64,000 nt of DNA from Candidatus Dormiibacterota bacterium (GTDB lineage Bacteria; Chloroflexota; Dormibacteria; Aeolococcales; Bog-877), in contig DAHVDN010000003.1 of NCBI GenBank assembly GCA_027313505.1, forward strand, positions 38,374 to 102,373, in the 5' to 3' direction. The translations under genes were made by a program, and so were the position numbers. Every line of letters begins with the position of its first letter. Within the stretch, counting starts at the first letter, position 1. Below, piece after piece: positions 19,735 to 29,668 of the stretch. The notes below the pieces were generated by a model. It had not been told where the DNA came from. It saw only the letters and a program-made list of their open reading frames with translations, and did not search any database.

Positions 19735-20853
19735 GTGGCAACGACATCCCGAGTGACCCGGGCACGTTCCAAGCCGGCGGCTAAGCGGTCAGCCGCGGAG
19801 CTCCCATTTGGACTTAGTCCCCAGGATTGCCGGGACATGTACAGGCGCATGGTCCAGATCCGCCACTTTGAAGATCACGCCGCTGAGGCATACGCTCAGG
19901 CGAAGGTGGGGGGGTTCCTTCATCTTTACATCGGGGAAGAGGCGGTAGCGGTAGGCGCCCTGGCGGCGGCTCACCCAAACGACCATGTTTTGGGGCACTA
20001 TCGGGATCACGGCTACGCCTTGGCGCGGGGGTGCGACCCGAAGCGATGCATGGCGGAGCTCTTCGGCCGGGAGACTGGCCTTTGCCACGGACGCGGGGGG
20101 TCGATGCACCTGGCCGAGGCGTCGCGGAACTTCTGGGGAGGCTACGCGATCGTCGGTTCGCACATTCCGATCGGCGCGGGCATGGCCTACGCGATGCAGT
20201 ACCTCCAGCGCGAGCAGGTCGTGTTGGACTTTTTTGGTGACGGTGCCACCGGGAACGGGATCTTCCACGAGGGGCTGAACATGGCAGCTCTCTGGGACCT
20301 CCCTGTCGTTTTCATTTGCGAGAACAACCTGTATGGAATGGGTGCCACCCTGGCCGAGGAGTCGCCGGTAAAGGACATGATCATCAAAGCTGAGGGATAC
20401 ACCATGCCGTCTTTGCAGTGCGACGGCATGGACGTTCTCTCCGTGTACGAGGCGGTGCAGAAGGCAACCGAGCATTGTCGGAGCGGCAAGGGTCCGTTCT
20501 TTGTGGAGGCCCTCACCTACAGGTTCCGCGGCCATTCGATGGCCGACCCGGAACTGTATCGCGATAAGGAAGAGGTGAGGCGCTGGCGGGCGCTCGATCC
20601 GATCCCACGGTTTGGACAATTCTGCGTGGACCGGAGAATTTGTAGCGAGCAGGAGCTGGCGCAAGTAGCCGAGGATGTGGAGCAGGAGATGTTGGAAGCG
20701 GTGCGTTTCGCCGGCAGCTCACCCTGGCCGGACCCCTCGACGATTGACAAGTGGATCTATGCCAAGCCCATCGCCACCGACGGTGATGCTGTTGTAGAGC
20801 AGCCAGCTTCCGCCGAAGTCGGGGCCGTCCACGGCGCCGAAGCAGCTCGGTGA
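19735..20853 (+). CDS. Pyruvate/branched-chain 2-oxoacid dehydrogenase E1 alpha subunit
   Basis: GRGGSMHLAEASRNFWGGYAIVG, GDGATGNGIFHEGLNMAALWDLPVVFICENN TPP motif. Confidence 0.93.
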   Translation: MATTSRVTRARSKPAAKRSAAELPFGLSPQDCRDMYRRMVQIRHFEDHAAEAYAQAKVGGFLHLYIGEEAVAVGALAAAHPNDHVLGHYRDHGYALARGCDPKRCMAELFGRETGLCHGRGGSMHLAEASRNFWGGYAIVGSHIPIGAGMAYAMQYLQREQVVLDFFGDGATGNGIFHEGLNMAALWDLPVVFICENNLYGMGATLAEESPVKDMIIKAEGYTMPSLQCDGMDVLSVYEAVQKATEHCRSGKGPFFVEALTYRFRGHSMADPELYRDKEEVRRWRALDPIPRFGQFCVDRRICSEQELAQVAEDVEQEMLEAVRFAGSSPWPDPSTIDKWIYAKPIATDGDAVVEQPASAEVGAVHGAEAAR

Positions 20854-21836
20854 CGATGGCTGAGGTCACCTACCGCGACGCGGTCCGAAGCGCGCTCCGC
20901 GAGGAGATGGAGCGTAACGATCGGATCATCCTTATGGGCGAGAGCATCACCGGTTACGGGGGCTCGTACGCCGTGACCAAGGGGCTGGTCGATGAATTCG
21001 GTCCCAAGCGTGTGATGGAGACCCCAATCGCCGAGGCTGGGATCGTCGGTTTCGCTGTTGGGGCGGCGATGGGAGGGCTGATTCCGGTCGCTGAGCTGAT
21101 GACCGTCAACTTCGCACTGCTGGCGCTTGACCAGATCGTCAACAGCGCCGCCAAATTCCACTATATGTTCGGCGGGCAGTTCTCGGTTCCGTTGGTGGTG
21201 CGCACGGTTTCGGGGTTCGGGCAGTTGGGGCCGACTCATTCGCAGACCTTTGAAGGCTGGTTCGCCTCAGTTCCCGGACTCAAAGTGGTGATGCCCGCGA
21301 CTCCGGCGGATGCCAAAGGGTTGCTGTTGGCATCGATGCGTGATCCAGATCCGGTCATTTTCATAGAGCACAGCCTGCTCTACAGCACCAGAGGTGAGGT
21401 GCCTGAAGGTCCGGCGGCAAGCGTGGAGGTGCCCATCGGCAAGGCCAGGGTGGCTCGCGAGGGGAGTGACGTCACCATTATTGGATACTCGAGAATGCTG
21501 CTTCAGGCCCTGCATGCGGCGGAGGTGCTAGATCGGGAGGACGGGATCTCCTGTGAGGTCATCGACCTGCGCACACTGCGCCCTCTGGACTATCCGACAT
21601 TGGTCAACTCTGTGCGCCGCACTCACCGTCTGGTGCTTTGCGGAGAGGATTGGCGCACCGGAGGTTTCGGCGGCAGCCTCCTCAGCGAACTTCAGGACCG
21701 GTGCTTTGACGACCTGGACGCCCCCATCCAGCGCGTAGCCATGCGAGATGTGCCGCTGCCCTATTCTCGGGAGTTGGAGCGCACGCTGATCCCATCTAGT
21801 GAACATATCGTGGAAGCTGTCAGGCGACTGAGCTGA
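20850..21836 (+). CDS. Pyruvate/branched-chain 2-oxoacid dehydrogenase E1 beta subunit
   Basis: TYRDAVRSALREEMERNDRIILMGE, TPIAEAGIVGFAVGAAMGG, EVIDLRTLRPLDYPTLVNSVRRTHRLV. Confidence 0.93.
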   Translation: MTMAEVTYRDAVRSALREEMERNDRIILMGESITGYGGSYAVTKGLVDEFGPKRVMETPIAEAGIVGFAVGAAMGGLIPVAELMTVNFALLALDQIVNSAAKFHYMFGGQFSVPLVVRTVSGFGQLGPTHSQTFEGWFASVPGLKVVMPATPADAKGLLLASMRDPDPVIFIEHSLLYSTRGEVPEGPAASVEVPIGKARVAREGSDVTIIGYSRMLLQALHAAEVLDREDGISCEVIDLRTLRPLDYPTLVNSVRRTHRLVLCGEDWRTGGFGGSLLSELQDRCFDDLDAPIQRVAMRDVPLPYSRELERTLIPSSEHIVEAVRRLS

Positions 21837-23164
21837 TGGCCTACCAGGTCACCATGCCCCAGATGGGGTACGACATGACCGAGGGTGCTATCAATCGCTG
21901 GCTGGTCGAGGAAGGCTCCCAGGTTGAGCGCGGGGATGTCATCGCCTCCATCGCTACAGAGAAGGCGGACATAGATATCGAGGCGTACGCCAGTGGGATC
22001 CTCCGGAAGATTCTCGCCCAGCCCGGGGCGCGGATCCCGGTTGGCGGAGCCATCGCGATCATCGCGGATGCGGACGAGGACATCTCCTCAGTCGGGACCG
22101 ATACCGCCCCGGCGCCGGAGGGCCGTCCCGTCGTCGAGGCCGCGGCGCAGGACTCTGCACCGGTCGAACTTCAGACCTCCGGCACAGCAGCTCGTGAGGC
22201 AGCCGGTTCGGAAGGTGTGCCTTTGCCGGATTGGGCCCACCGGCTCAATCCGGAACTCGCCCTGCCAGAGGATCGGCCGGCGGTCGGACGGGTCAAGGCG
22301 AGCCCGCTTGCTCGCCGGCGGGCTCGCGAGCTTGGCATCGAGATCGCTCGGGTCAAGGGCAACGGGCCAGATGGCCGCATCACCGGAGAGGACGTTGAGG
22401 CGGTTGCCAGGTCCGGGGGCGTAGCCGTGGTCGCCAGCACACCTGCCGGCACGACCGCCAGGGTTGACCCAACCGACCCCAGTGAGCCGGTGAAGGTGAG
22501 CAGGATGCGGGAGGCTATCGCGCGCCGCATGTCCGAGGCCAACAGCACGATCCCTCACTTCTATCTGACGACCCAGGTTGCGATGGAACAGCTGATGCGC
22601 CTCAGGCAGGACTTGAACGCTCTGGGCGATCCTGGGGTTCCGCGCTTCTCAGTTACCGACTTCATAATCCGGGCCATGGCGCTGACGCTTCAGCGTTATC
22701 CCCAATTGAACGCCGCCTATGTCGGGGGCGAGCTGCGCCGCTTTTTCTCCAGCAACATCGCGCTTGCGGTGGCGGTGCCCGACGGATTGGTCGCACCGAC
22801 TCTTCGTTCGTGCGAGTCGCTGTCGTTCTCCGAGCTCGCGCGTCGGGCTCATGACCTGGCCTCCAGGGCGAAGAGCAACCGGCTACGCCCGGAGGAGATG
22901 GCTGGCGCCCACACCGCGATCAGCAACTTGGGGATGTTCGGCATCAATCAGTTTGCAGCCATCGTCACCCCAGGCCAGGGCAGCGTCCTGGCCGTGGGCG
23001 AGGTCCGGGACGTCCCAGTTGTCAGGAGCGGGGCGCTGGAGGTGGGGAGCGTGATGGAGATGACTCTGTCAATAGACCACCGGGTCACTGACGGGGCGCA
23101 GGGGGCCGAAGCGCTCGGATACCTGCGGTGGTGCCTCGAACACCCTGCAGCCTGCTTGGTCTGA
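21836..23164 (+). CDS. Dihydrolipoamide acyltransferase E2
   Basis: Lipoyl domain around IATEKADIDIEAYASG, E3-binding domain KASPLARRRARELGIEIARVKGNGPDGRITGEDVE, C-terminal SIDHRVTDGAQGAEAL. Confidence 0.94.
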   Translation: MAYQVTMPQMGYDMTEGAINRWLVEEGSQVERGDVIASIATEKADIDIEAYASGILRKILAQPGARIPVGGAIAIIADADEDISSVGTDTAPAPEGRPVVEAAAQDSAPVELQTSGTAAREAAGSEGVPLPDWAHRLNPELALPEDRPAVGRVKASPLARRRARELGIEIARVKGNGPDGRITGEDVEAVARSGGVAVVASTPAGTTARVDPTDPSEPVKVSRMREAIARRMSEANSTIPHFYLTTQVAMEQLMRLRQDLNALGDPGVPRFSVTDFIIRAMALTLQRYPQLNAAYVGGELRRFFSSNIALAVAVPDGLVAPTLRSCESLSFSELARRAHDLASRAKSNRLRPEEMAGAHTAISNLGMFGINQFAAIVTPGQGSVLAVGEVRDVPVVRSGALEVGSVMEMTLSIDHRVTDGAQGAEALGYLRWCLEHPAACLV

Positions 23165-23203
23165 CCGGACGCGGCGCCTACGGCAGGCTTTGAGGGAGTA
23201 ACC

Positions 23204-24574
23204 ATGAAGGATCTTGCGATCATCGGCTCTGGGCCCGGTGGCTATGTGGCGGCCATTCGAGCGGCGCAATTGGGGATGGCGGTATCGCTAATCGAGGAGA
23301 GCGATACCCTCGGAGGAATCTGCCTCAATTGGGGATGCATCCCATCCAAGGCCCTGCTTCGCAATGCTGAGGTTCTCCGCCTTGTCCAAGAAGCTGACCG
23401 GTTCGGCATTACCACCGGGGAGGTGCGGGCGGATTTCGGTGCCGCGATCGTGCGCAGCCGAGAGGTGGTGAGCAAGCTGGTGAACGGCGTCGCCTTCCTG
23501 ATGCGAAAGAACGGGGTGGAGGTAGTCCACGGCCGGGGGCGCATCCTCTCCGAGCAGACGATCGGGATAGAGCCCTCGGGGCAGACGGTTGCCGCCTCGC
23601 AGATAATCGTCGCGACTGGTGCGCGACCCAAGGTACTACCCGGTCTTGTCCCCGATGGGCGCACCGTCTTCACCTACCGCGAAGCGTTGGAGATGCGCCA
23701 GCTACCGTCCAGCTGCATCATCGTCGGAGGAGGGGCCATCGGAGCGGAATTTGCCTATGTCTACTCCTCCTATGGAGTTGGGGTTACGATCGTTGAGGCC
23801 CTGCCCCGGATCCTCCCCCAGGAGGACGAGGAGGTCTCGAAGGAGGTGACCAGGCAGTTCGAGCGGCGGCGCATCGCCATCAAAGCAGGCAGCTTGATCC
23901 AACGTTCGGAGCGTGGGGGGGCGGGGTGGCGGCTGCATCTTGAAAGCGGTGAGACGGTGGAAGCGGAGATGGTACTAACCGCAACCGGGGTGCAGGCGAA
24001 CTTGGAGAACGTAGGGTTGGAGGAAATGGGAGTGGTGGTAGAGGGGGGCTTCATCAAGGTGGACCCGCACCTTCGCACCAATGTTCCTGGGGTTTTCGCC
24101 ATCGGTGACGTCATCGGCGCTCCGCTGCTGGCACATGCGGCCAGCGCTGAGGGAGTCATCGCGGTAGAGACCGCCGCTGGTAGAGACGTTGCGCCCCTGG
24201 ACAAAGAACTGGTTCCGAGGTGCACCTACTGTCAGCCGCAGGTGGCGTCGACAGGGCTGACCGAACAGCAGGCTAAGGATCGGGGGTACCAGGTCAGGAC
24301 TGGCAAGTTCCCCTTTAGCGCCAGCGGCAAGGCCATTGCCATGGGCGAGACCGCTGGCTTTGTCAAGACGGTAGTGGACGGGGCCACGGGCAGACTGTTG
24401 GGCACCCACGCCGTCGGGCCCGAAGTGACCGAGTTGCTTCCGGAGATGGTCATGGCGGCGTGGTCGGGCGTTCGTGCGGATCAGTTCGAAGCGCTGGTAC
24501 ACGCTCATCCAACCCTGAGCGAGGCACTGAAGGAGGCTGCTCTAGCGGCGGAGGGGGCGGCGATCCACATCTGA
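23204..24574 (+). CDS. lpdA: Dihydrolipoyl dehydrogenase E3
   Basis: IIGSGPGGYVAAIRAAQLG, LGGICLNWGCIPSKALL redox disulfide, HAHPTLSEALKEAAL. Confidence 0.95.
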   Translation: MKDLAIIGSGPGGYVAAIRAAQLGMAVSLIEESDTLGGICLNWGCIPSKALLRNAEVLRLVQEADRFGITTGEVRADFGAAIVRSREVVSKLVNGVAFLMRKNGVEVVHGRGRILSEQTIGIEPSGQTVAASQIIVATGARPKVLPGLVPDGRTVFTYREALEMRQLPSSCIIVGGGAIGAEFAYVYSSYGVGVTIVEALPRILPQEDEEVSKEVTRQFERRRIAIKAGSLIQRSERGGAGWRLHLESGETVEAEMVLTATGVQANLENVGLEEMGVVVEGGFIKVDPHLRTNVPGVFAIGDVIGAPLLAHAASAEGVIAVETAAGRDVAPLDKELVPRCTYCQPQVASTGLTEQQAKDRGYQVRTGKFPFSASGKAIAMGETAGFVKTVVDGATGRLLGTHAVGPEVTELLPEMVMAAWSGVRADQFEALVHAHPTLSEALKEAALAAEGAAIHI

Positions 24575-24645
24575 TGCCCGGCCACGTCCCAGGTGGCACC
24601 GCATCCCTACTCGGCGGCCGGGGGTTACGAGCTGGGGGTTCCCGC

Positions 24646-25317
24646 TCAAAGGCCGGTTATGCGAATCCCGGTGTGAGCTCGGTGCATTCGGTTGAGGCGC
24701 AACAGCAAAGGGGTGATGGTCTCGCTGAGGCCGGCTGACTGCAGTCCGCCGATATCGACCGGCCGCAGGCCGGGGATGCACCGGATCAGGGAGTTCACGC
24801 GCTCCTTCGCGTTCGGATCCTCACCGCTGACCAGAACGTCCTCATCCATCCCCTCGGCCAACTTCAAGAGCCCGCTGGCGGAGACGGTGTGAAAGGCACC
24901 TACGACTGGGGCGGCTGGACACAGCTGGCCCACCTCGGCGGTCGCCGAGCCTGCGGCCGGCGAGAAGGGAGATGCGAGGCCGCCGTTGAACACCATGGGC
25001 ACGGCAGTCGATACCAGGACCTTCCCCTCATCTAGACCCCTGAGGCTGGACAGCTGATCTGCGAGGGCCTCATAGGGAACTGTGATGACGATCAGGGAGG
25101 CCAAGGTGACCGCGTCCTGGTTGGAGACGCCAATCACCTCCCCAGCTCCGTCCGCCCCTGCCTGCGGCAACTCACGGGCTATCTGGGCTGCCCGTTCGGC
25201 GTCTCTGGATCCAATGTAGATGCGGAGTCCCGCCCCTCCCAGGCGAGCAGCCAGCCCTCGTCCAAGCGGACCTGTCCCTCCGATCATCGCCACTGACTCA
25301 GTCGAGATGTCTGGCAC
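24646..25317 (-). CDS. NADPH-dependent F420 reductase-like protein
   Basis: VAMIGGTGPLGRGLAARLGGAGLRIYIGSRDAERA; VVGAFHTVSA; DVLVSGEDPNAK typical of the family. Confidence 0.82.
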   Translation of the reverse strand: MPDISTESVAMIGGTGPLGRGLAARLGGAGLRIYIGSRDAERAAQIARELPQAGADGAGEVIGVSNQDAVTLASLIVITVPYEALADQLSSLRGLDEGKVLVSTAVPMVFNGGLASPFSPAAGSATAEVGQLCPAAPVVGAFHTVSASGLLKLAEGMDEDVLVSGEDPNAKERVNSLIRCIPGLRPVDIGGLQSAGLSETITPLLLRLNRMHRAHTGIRITGL

Positions 25318-25379
25318 TGCTACGCTCCTTCGGGATCAGTGGGCACCGGTCGCCCCAACACCACCCTACGATATCTGGA

Positions 25380-25880
25380 GTGGTAAACCTCAGCCCTTCA
25401 GGGTCACCCGGTTCATTGCCTCCAACGGAAGTCCCTTCCGGCACGGGAGCGGAGCTTCGCTGCCGCCTAGCCCCGGGTGTCTCCGCGACCTTGTTTGCCG
25501 CCGACCGTTTGGAACAGCTTCAGGGTGAATTCACTGCCTCGGGGGGGCAGGGGGAGATTGCCCCCCCTGGCAGCTGCCTGTTATTGCTGTGGCGAGATCC
25601 GGCCCGCCTACCTGACGGCTTCCAGCTCGCCCTGGAGGGCCTTACCGTGGAAAGCTCCACCCAGGCGTGGGACCTTCGTCTCGTGACTCAGGTGGGATGG
25701 GATGACCGGGAGGCGAACGGGGTCGCCATGGTGGCGCCGATCGGGTTCGCTCGGGTGGCCGGTGAGGCTTGGGAAGGCAGTGGACTGGTTCTCTATGGCC
25801 CCGGCCATGAGCATCTGGCGCAGCTTCCCATGGGTTGGCTGGCGGTTTTGTCCGCCACTACGGATGAGGGCGTGGGCTGA
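25380..25880 (+). CDS. Hypothetical protein
   Basis: ORF between the F420 reductase and chelatase genes; no recognised motif; start uncertain. Confidence 0.45.
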   Translation: MVNLSPSGSPGSLPPTEVPSGTGAELRCRLAPGVSATLFAADRLEQLQGEFTASGGQGEIAPPGSCLLLLWRDPARLPDGFQLALEGLTVESSTQAWDLRLVTQVGWDDREANGVAMVAPIGFARVAGEAWEGSGLVLYGPGHEHLAQLPMGWLAVLSATTDEGVG

Positions 25881-27997
25881 CCACTAGTCCGGCGATTGTT
25901 GAATCCTCGGCGGGCGGAGCCTTCTCCGCGGTCATTGGCCAGGAGAGGATGAAGCTCGCCCTGCTCCTGGCTGCCGTTGACCCATCGGTAGGGGGCGTGT
26001 TGATTCGGGGGGAGAGGGGTACTGCCAAGTCGACCCTGGTGCGGGGGCTAGCTCGGGTCCTGCCTCAGCGCTCGGTGGCGGTGGGCTGCAGGTACGGATG
26101 CGCTCCGACTGACTTCAGCATCTGCTCGGAGTGTCAGGACCGTCAGCTAGCTGACGGTCCGCTTCCCACCGAACAGAGATCAACCCGGGTTGTCGAGCTC
26201 CCGTTGGGCGCTTCCGAGGACCGAGTCGTCGGGAGCCTGGACATGGAGGCCGCCCTGAGGTCGGGTCTCCGGGCCTTTCAGCCTGGTCTGTTGGCGGAGG
26301 CCAATGGACAGATTCTCTATGTGGATGAGGTGAATCTTCTGGATCACCATCTCGTAGACATCCTCCTGGACGCCGCCGCGATGGGAGTGAACGTCGTCGA
26401 GCGAGAGGGCATTTCCGCCTCGCATCCATCTCGATTTCTCCTTATCGGGACCATGAACCAAGAGGAGGGTGAGCTCAGGCCCCAACTCCTGGATCGGTTC
26501 GGGCTATGCGTGGACGTGATCGGTCTGAGGCACCCGGAGGATCGGGTTGCGATCATGCAGCGCCATCAGCTGCGCAGCCCCGCCGACGATCTGGCGGACC
26601 GGGAGATCGCTCGACAGCTGGTCATCGCCAGAGTCTTGCTGCCTCAGATCACGGTGCCCCAGGACGTTGTTCAGACCGCTGCGGCGATCTCTGTCGATCA
26701 GCGGGTTGTCGGTCATCGCGCGGACCTGGTGATGTACCGCGCGGCAAGAGCCCGGAGGGCGTTGAGGGCGGCCTCAGATGGTGATCGTGGGCCGTCCGAG
26801 GTATCGATCCAGGACCTGGTAGAGATCACAGAGCTGGTGCTGGTTCACCGCCGCAGGTCCACCGGCGGCATTGGGTCGGTGGCCAGCGCAGGTGCCTCGG
26901 AGGCTTCGTCTACCACCGCTGACCAAATCTCGCCCGCGTCGACAGATGGAGAGCCTGGAGGGGCGGCAGCCGAGCCGGGAGCCGGTGGTGAGGAGGAAGA
27001 ACCGGCCGGACAATCCGGTGAGAGCGCCGGGGACGCTGACCAGGCGGGTGCGGCCACGTCCGGGACCCTCGGGCCGGCCGGCACAGCTGAAATTGAGATT
27101 GATCAGACCGCCCCGGTCAGCAAAATCCAGTTGCCGAGAGAGCGGCTGCGGCGACACGGAAGCGGTCGTCGCAGCCAGACAGTGTCTAGGGATCGACGCG
27201 GGCGGTATGTGGGGTCAGCGGTGGTCGATAAGACCACCGACCTGGCGTTGGATGCGACCTTGCGCGCTGCGGCCCCCCATCAGGCTAATCGACGAACGCA
27301 GTTTGAGAGCGACAACTCTCTGGCAATTCGACTAGAGAAGCGTGACCTGCGCCAAAAGGTGCGTCAGAGACGTGTCGGCAACTTGATTGTCTTCCTGGTC
27401 GACGCTTCGGCCAGCATGGACGCGGAGCAGCGGATGGATGCCACCAGGTCTGCCATCCTAGCCCTGCTGAAGGACGCATATGTGAGGCGGGACCGAGTTG
27501 CAATGATCTCCTTCTCTGGACGCACCGCCAGGACCGTCCTGCGGCCGACCGCCAGCGTCGATTTGGCGGAACGCCAACTGACCAGGTTGGCTGTGGGCGG
27601 CACCACCCCCTTGACCCATGGGCTGGTCGCCGCGCTGGAGATGATTCGTACCGAACGGATGCGAGATCCGGAGGTTCTGCCTCTTCTGGTACTGATAAGT
27701 GACGGCCGGGGCAACATCAGTTTGCGCGGAGAGGAGCCCCTCCTCGAGGCGCAGCAAGCCGGTGCCATGATCCGCACCGAGCAGGTACGAGCGCTGGTGA
27801 TCGACTCAGCCCGCGATCATCTGCCGTCGCCGACTAGAGGCGCTCCCCAGCTCCACGGAACCGGCCCCCAGTTCGCCGGCTATGCCTTCAACGCCTGCGC
27901 CGACTTGGCTGAGCGCATGGGCGCCCAGTACTTTGGCCTCTTCGACATCAGCGAGCAAGGAATCTTGCAGCCGGTTGCGGCAGCCCTAAGGCGGTAG
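25877..27997 (+). CDS. Chelatase subunit D-type protein (AAA+ domain, acidic linker, VWA domain)
   Basis: [25 protein letters not shown] Walker [47 protein letters not shown]. Tracked ORF begins at ATG 25949, but homology to the downstream paralog extends upstream to a CTG at 25877. Confidence 0.85.
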   Translation: MTTSPAIVESSAGGAFSAVIGQERMKLALLLAAVDPSVGGVLIRGERGTAKSTLVRGLARVLPQRSVAVGCRYGCAPTDFSICSECQDRQLADGPLPTEQRSTRVVELPLGASEDRVVGSLDMEAALRSGLRAFQPGLLAEANGQILYVDEVNLLDHHLVDILLDAAAMGVNVVEREGISASHPSRFLLIGTMNQEEGELRPQLLDRFGLCVDVIGLRHPEDRVAIMQRHQLRSPADDLADREIARQLVIARVLLPQITVPQDVVQTAAAISVDQRVVGHRADLVMYRAARARRALRAASDGDRGPSEVSIQDLVEITELVLVHRRRSTGGIGSVASAGASEASSTTADQISPASTDGEPGGAAAEPGAGGEEEEPAGQSGESAGDADQAGAATSGTLGPAGTAEIEIDQTAPVSKIQLPRERLRRHGSGRRSQTVSRDRRGRYVGSAVVDKTTDLALDATLRAAAPHQANRRTQFESDNSLAIRLEKRDLRQKVRQRRVGNLIVFLVDASASMDAEQRMDATRSAILALLKDAYVRRDRVAMISFSGRTARTVLRPTASVDLAERQLTRLAVGGTTPLTHGLVAALEMIRTERMRDPEVLPLLVLISDGRGNISLRGEEPLLEAQQAGAMIRTEQVRALVIDSARDHLPSPTRGAPQLHGTGPQFAGYAFNACADLAERMGAQYFGLFDISEQGILQPVAAALRR

Positions 27998-28012
27998 GGA
28001 CGCCGGCCGAGG

Positions 28013-29077
28013 ATGACGGCCGGCCGCCTCTGCGACAATCCATTGGTGAGCGAGTTTCGGCAGGTCTACCCCTTTACCGCGTTGGTCGGTCAGGACCCCA
28101 TGCGCCTGGCGTTGGAGCTGAACGCTGTCAATCCAGCGATCGGCGGTGTCCTCATCCGCGGTGAGAAGGGCACCGCAAAGTCCACGGCGGTCCGGGCACT
28201 GGCCCGGCTCCTGCCGGAACTTGAGGTGGTGAAGGGCTGCCATTACAGCTGCGACCCCCAGTCAGACCGACTCTGCGCCGACTGTCAGCTTCGGGTTGAG
28301 GGCGGCGAGTCACCCCTGCCCTCGGAGCGCCGGCGGATGCGGGTGGTCGAGCTGCCGATCAACGCCTCTGAGGACCGGGTTGTTGGAAGCATTGACCTAG
28401 AAGCCGCGATCAAGTCCGGGGAGCGCCGGTTTGAACCCGGCGTTCTGGCTGAGGCGAACCGCCAGATTCTCTATGTCGACGAGGTGAACTTACTCGACGA
28501 CCACATAGTGGATGTCCTCCTGGATGCGGCGGCGATGGGTATCAACGTGGTGGAACGGGAGGGGATCTCAGTTTGGCACCCCGCCCGGTTCATCCTGGTC
28601 GGCACCATGAACCCTGAGGAAGGTGACCTAAGGCCCCAGCTGCTTGATCGGTTCGGTTTGTGTGTGGATGTGAGCGGGATCGTAGACATCGGTAATCGCG
28701 TGGAGATCGTGCTTCGCCGGGAGCGGTTTGAGGCCGACTCAGAGGGCTTCATCTCCAGTTACGCGGCTCAGGAGGAAGACGAGCGAGAGCGAATCCAGCG
28801 GGCCATCAACGGCCTCGGAGCGGTGGATCTCTCTCGCCCGGTCTTGGAGGGTATCGCCAGGGTCGCCATAGCCTTGGAAGTCGACGGGCACCGGGCTGAC
28901 TTGGTCGCTGGAAAGGCAGCCCAGGCGCTCAGTGCTCTGGAGGGGCTGCCCCACGCCGGCCTGGCTGAGGTTGCAGCGGTCCTGCCGATGGTCATGGCGC
29001 ACCGGGTGAGGAGTCAGCCGGGTCAGCGGCCCCATGATGTGGCGGAGGTTGCAAGAAGGGTGCTCGGGGAGGCTTGA
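28013..29077 (+). CDS. Chelatase ATPase subunit I (magnesium chelatase ChlI/BchI-like)
   Basis: [75 protein letters not shown]. Confidence 0.92.
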   Translation: MTAGRLCDNPLVSEFRQVYPFTALVGQDPMRLALELNAVNPAIGGVLIRGEKGTAKSTAVRALARLLPELEVVKGCHYSCDPQSDRLCADCQLRVEGGESPLPSERRRMRVVELPINASEDRVVGSIDLEAAIKSGERRFEPGVLAEANRQILYVDEVNLLDDHIVDVLLDAAAMGINVVEREGISVWHPARFILVGTMNPEEGDLRPQLLDRFGLCVDVSGIVDIGNRVEIVLRRERFEADSEGFISSYAAQEEDERERIQRAINGLGAVDLSRPVLEGIARVAIALEVDGHRADLVAGKAAQALSALEGLPHAGLAEVAAVLPMVMAHRVRSQPGQRPHDVAEVARRVLGEA

Positions 29078-29164
29078 TGAGTCACCATCTGTCGCGAGGG
29101 GCTGCCGCCGCCGTCGCGGGCGAGTCACGAACGGGTAAAGCCAGCTCTTGCGGTGATAGCGTGA

Positions 29165-29231
29165 GCCGGCCGGTCGTGGCGCGGGGACCGTCCTCCCACT
29201 CAGGTGGGACCTCCACTACGGCCGGTTTTTT
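29165..29231 (+). terminator. Branched intrinsic terminator
   Basis: CCGGCCGGTCGTGG pairs with CCACTACGGCCGG around an inner GTCCTCCCAC-TCA-GGTGGGAC hairpin, followed by TTTTTT (29226-29231). Confidence 0.7.
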
Positions 29232-29257
29232 CTTGGCCTCGAGCGGAGTTGCGACGC

Positions 29258-29668
29258 ATGCCTGAGCCCGAGGTCGATCTTTCCGATCTACTTCCGACGG
29301 TTCCCTTTGAGGAGCTCATGATGCGTTCAGCTCTGGGCCTGCCGGGGCAGCCTCCAATTGAGGTGGGCCTGCGCCGGCCCCGGTTCGGGGAGGCCGGCGG
29401 TCGGCCGTGGAGCAACCGTCAGATGGCCTTGCGGCGCGCCCTGGGTGGGGTGCTCTATCCTCTTTCCGCTGCGCAACTGGTGACTGATACCGAGCGCTGG
29501 CTGAGGTCCTACCCGTCAGTCTGGCACGAGCTTCAGTTGCTCCCTGAAGGCCCCTATGGGAGTGAGGTGGAGGTACTCACCGCCCTGGATCGCGGTTTGG
29601 GATCCCAGGCGCAGAGCGATCACTCGACTGAACCCGGGGTCCCCGGTGGTAGCGTCGCGAAGGAGTAG
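29258..29668 (+). CDS. Small hypothetical protein, tentatively DUF2795-like
   Basis: LGGVLYPLSAAQLVTDTERWL...LQLLPEGPYGSEVEVLTAL pattern; ATG 29258. Confidence 0.5.
   Translation: MPEPEVDLSDLLPTVPFEELMMRSALGLPGQPPIEVGLRRPRFGEAGGRPWSNRQMALRRALGGVLYPLSAAQLVTDTERWLRSYPSVWHELQLLPEGPYGSEVEVLTALDRGLGSQAQSDHSTEPGVPGGSVAKE

Noticed and set aside
19789-20664. 291-aa minus-strand ORF
   Set aside because: Antisense to the E1 alpha gene; no recognisable protein features
25949-29077. Chelatase D and I genes as a simple recent tandem duplication
   Set aside because: They share only the AAA+ region and have different architectures; a D/I subunit pair is the standard arrangement
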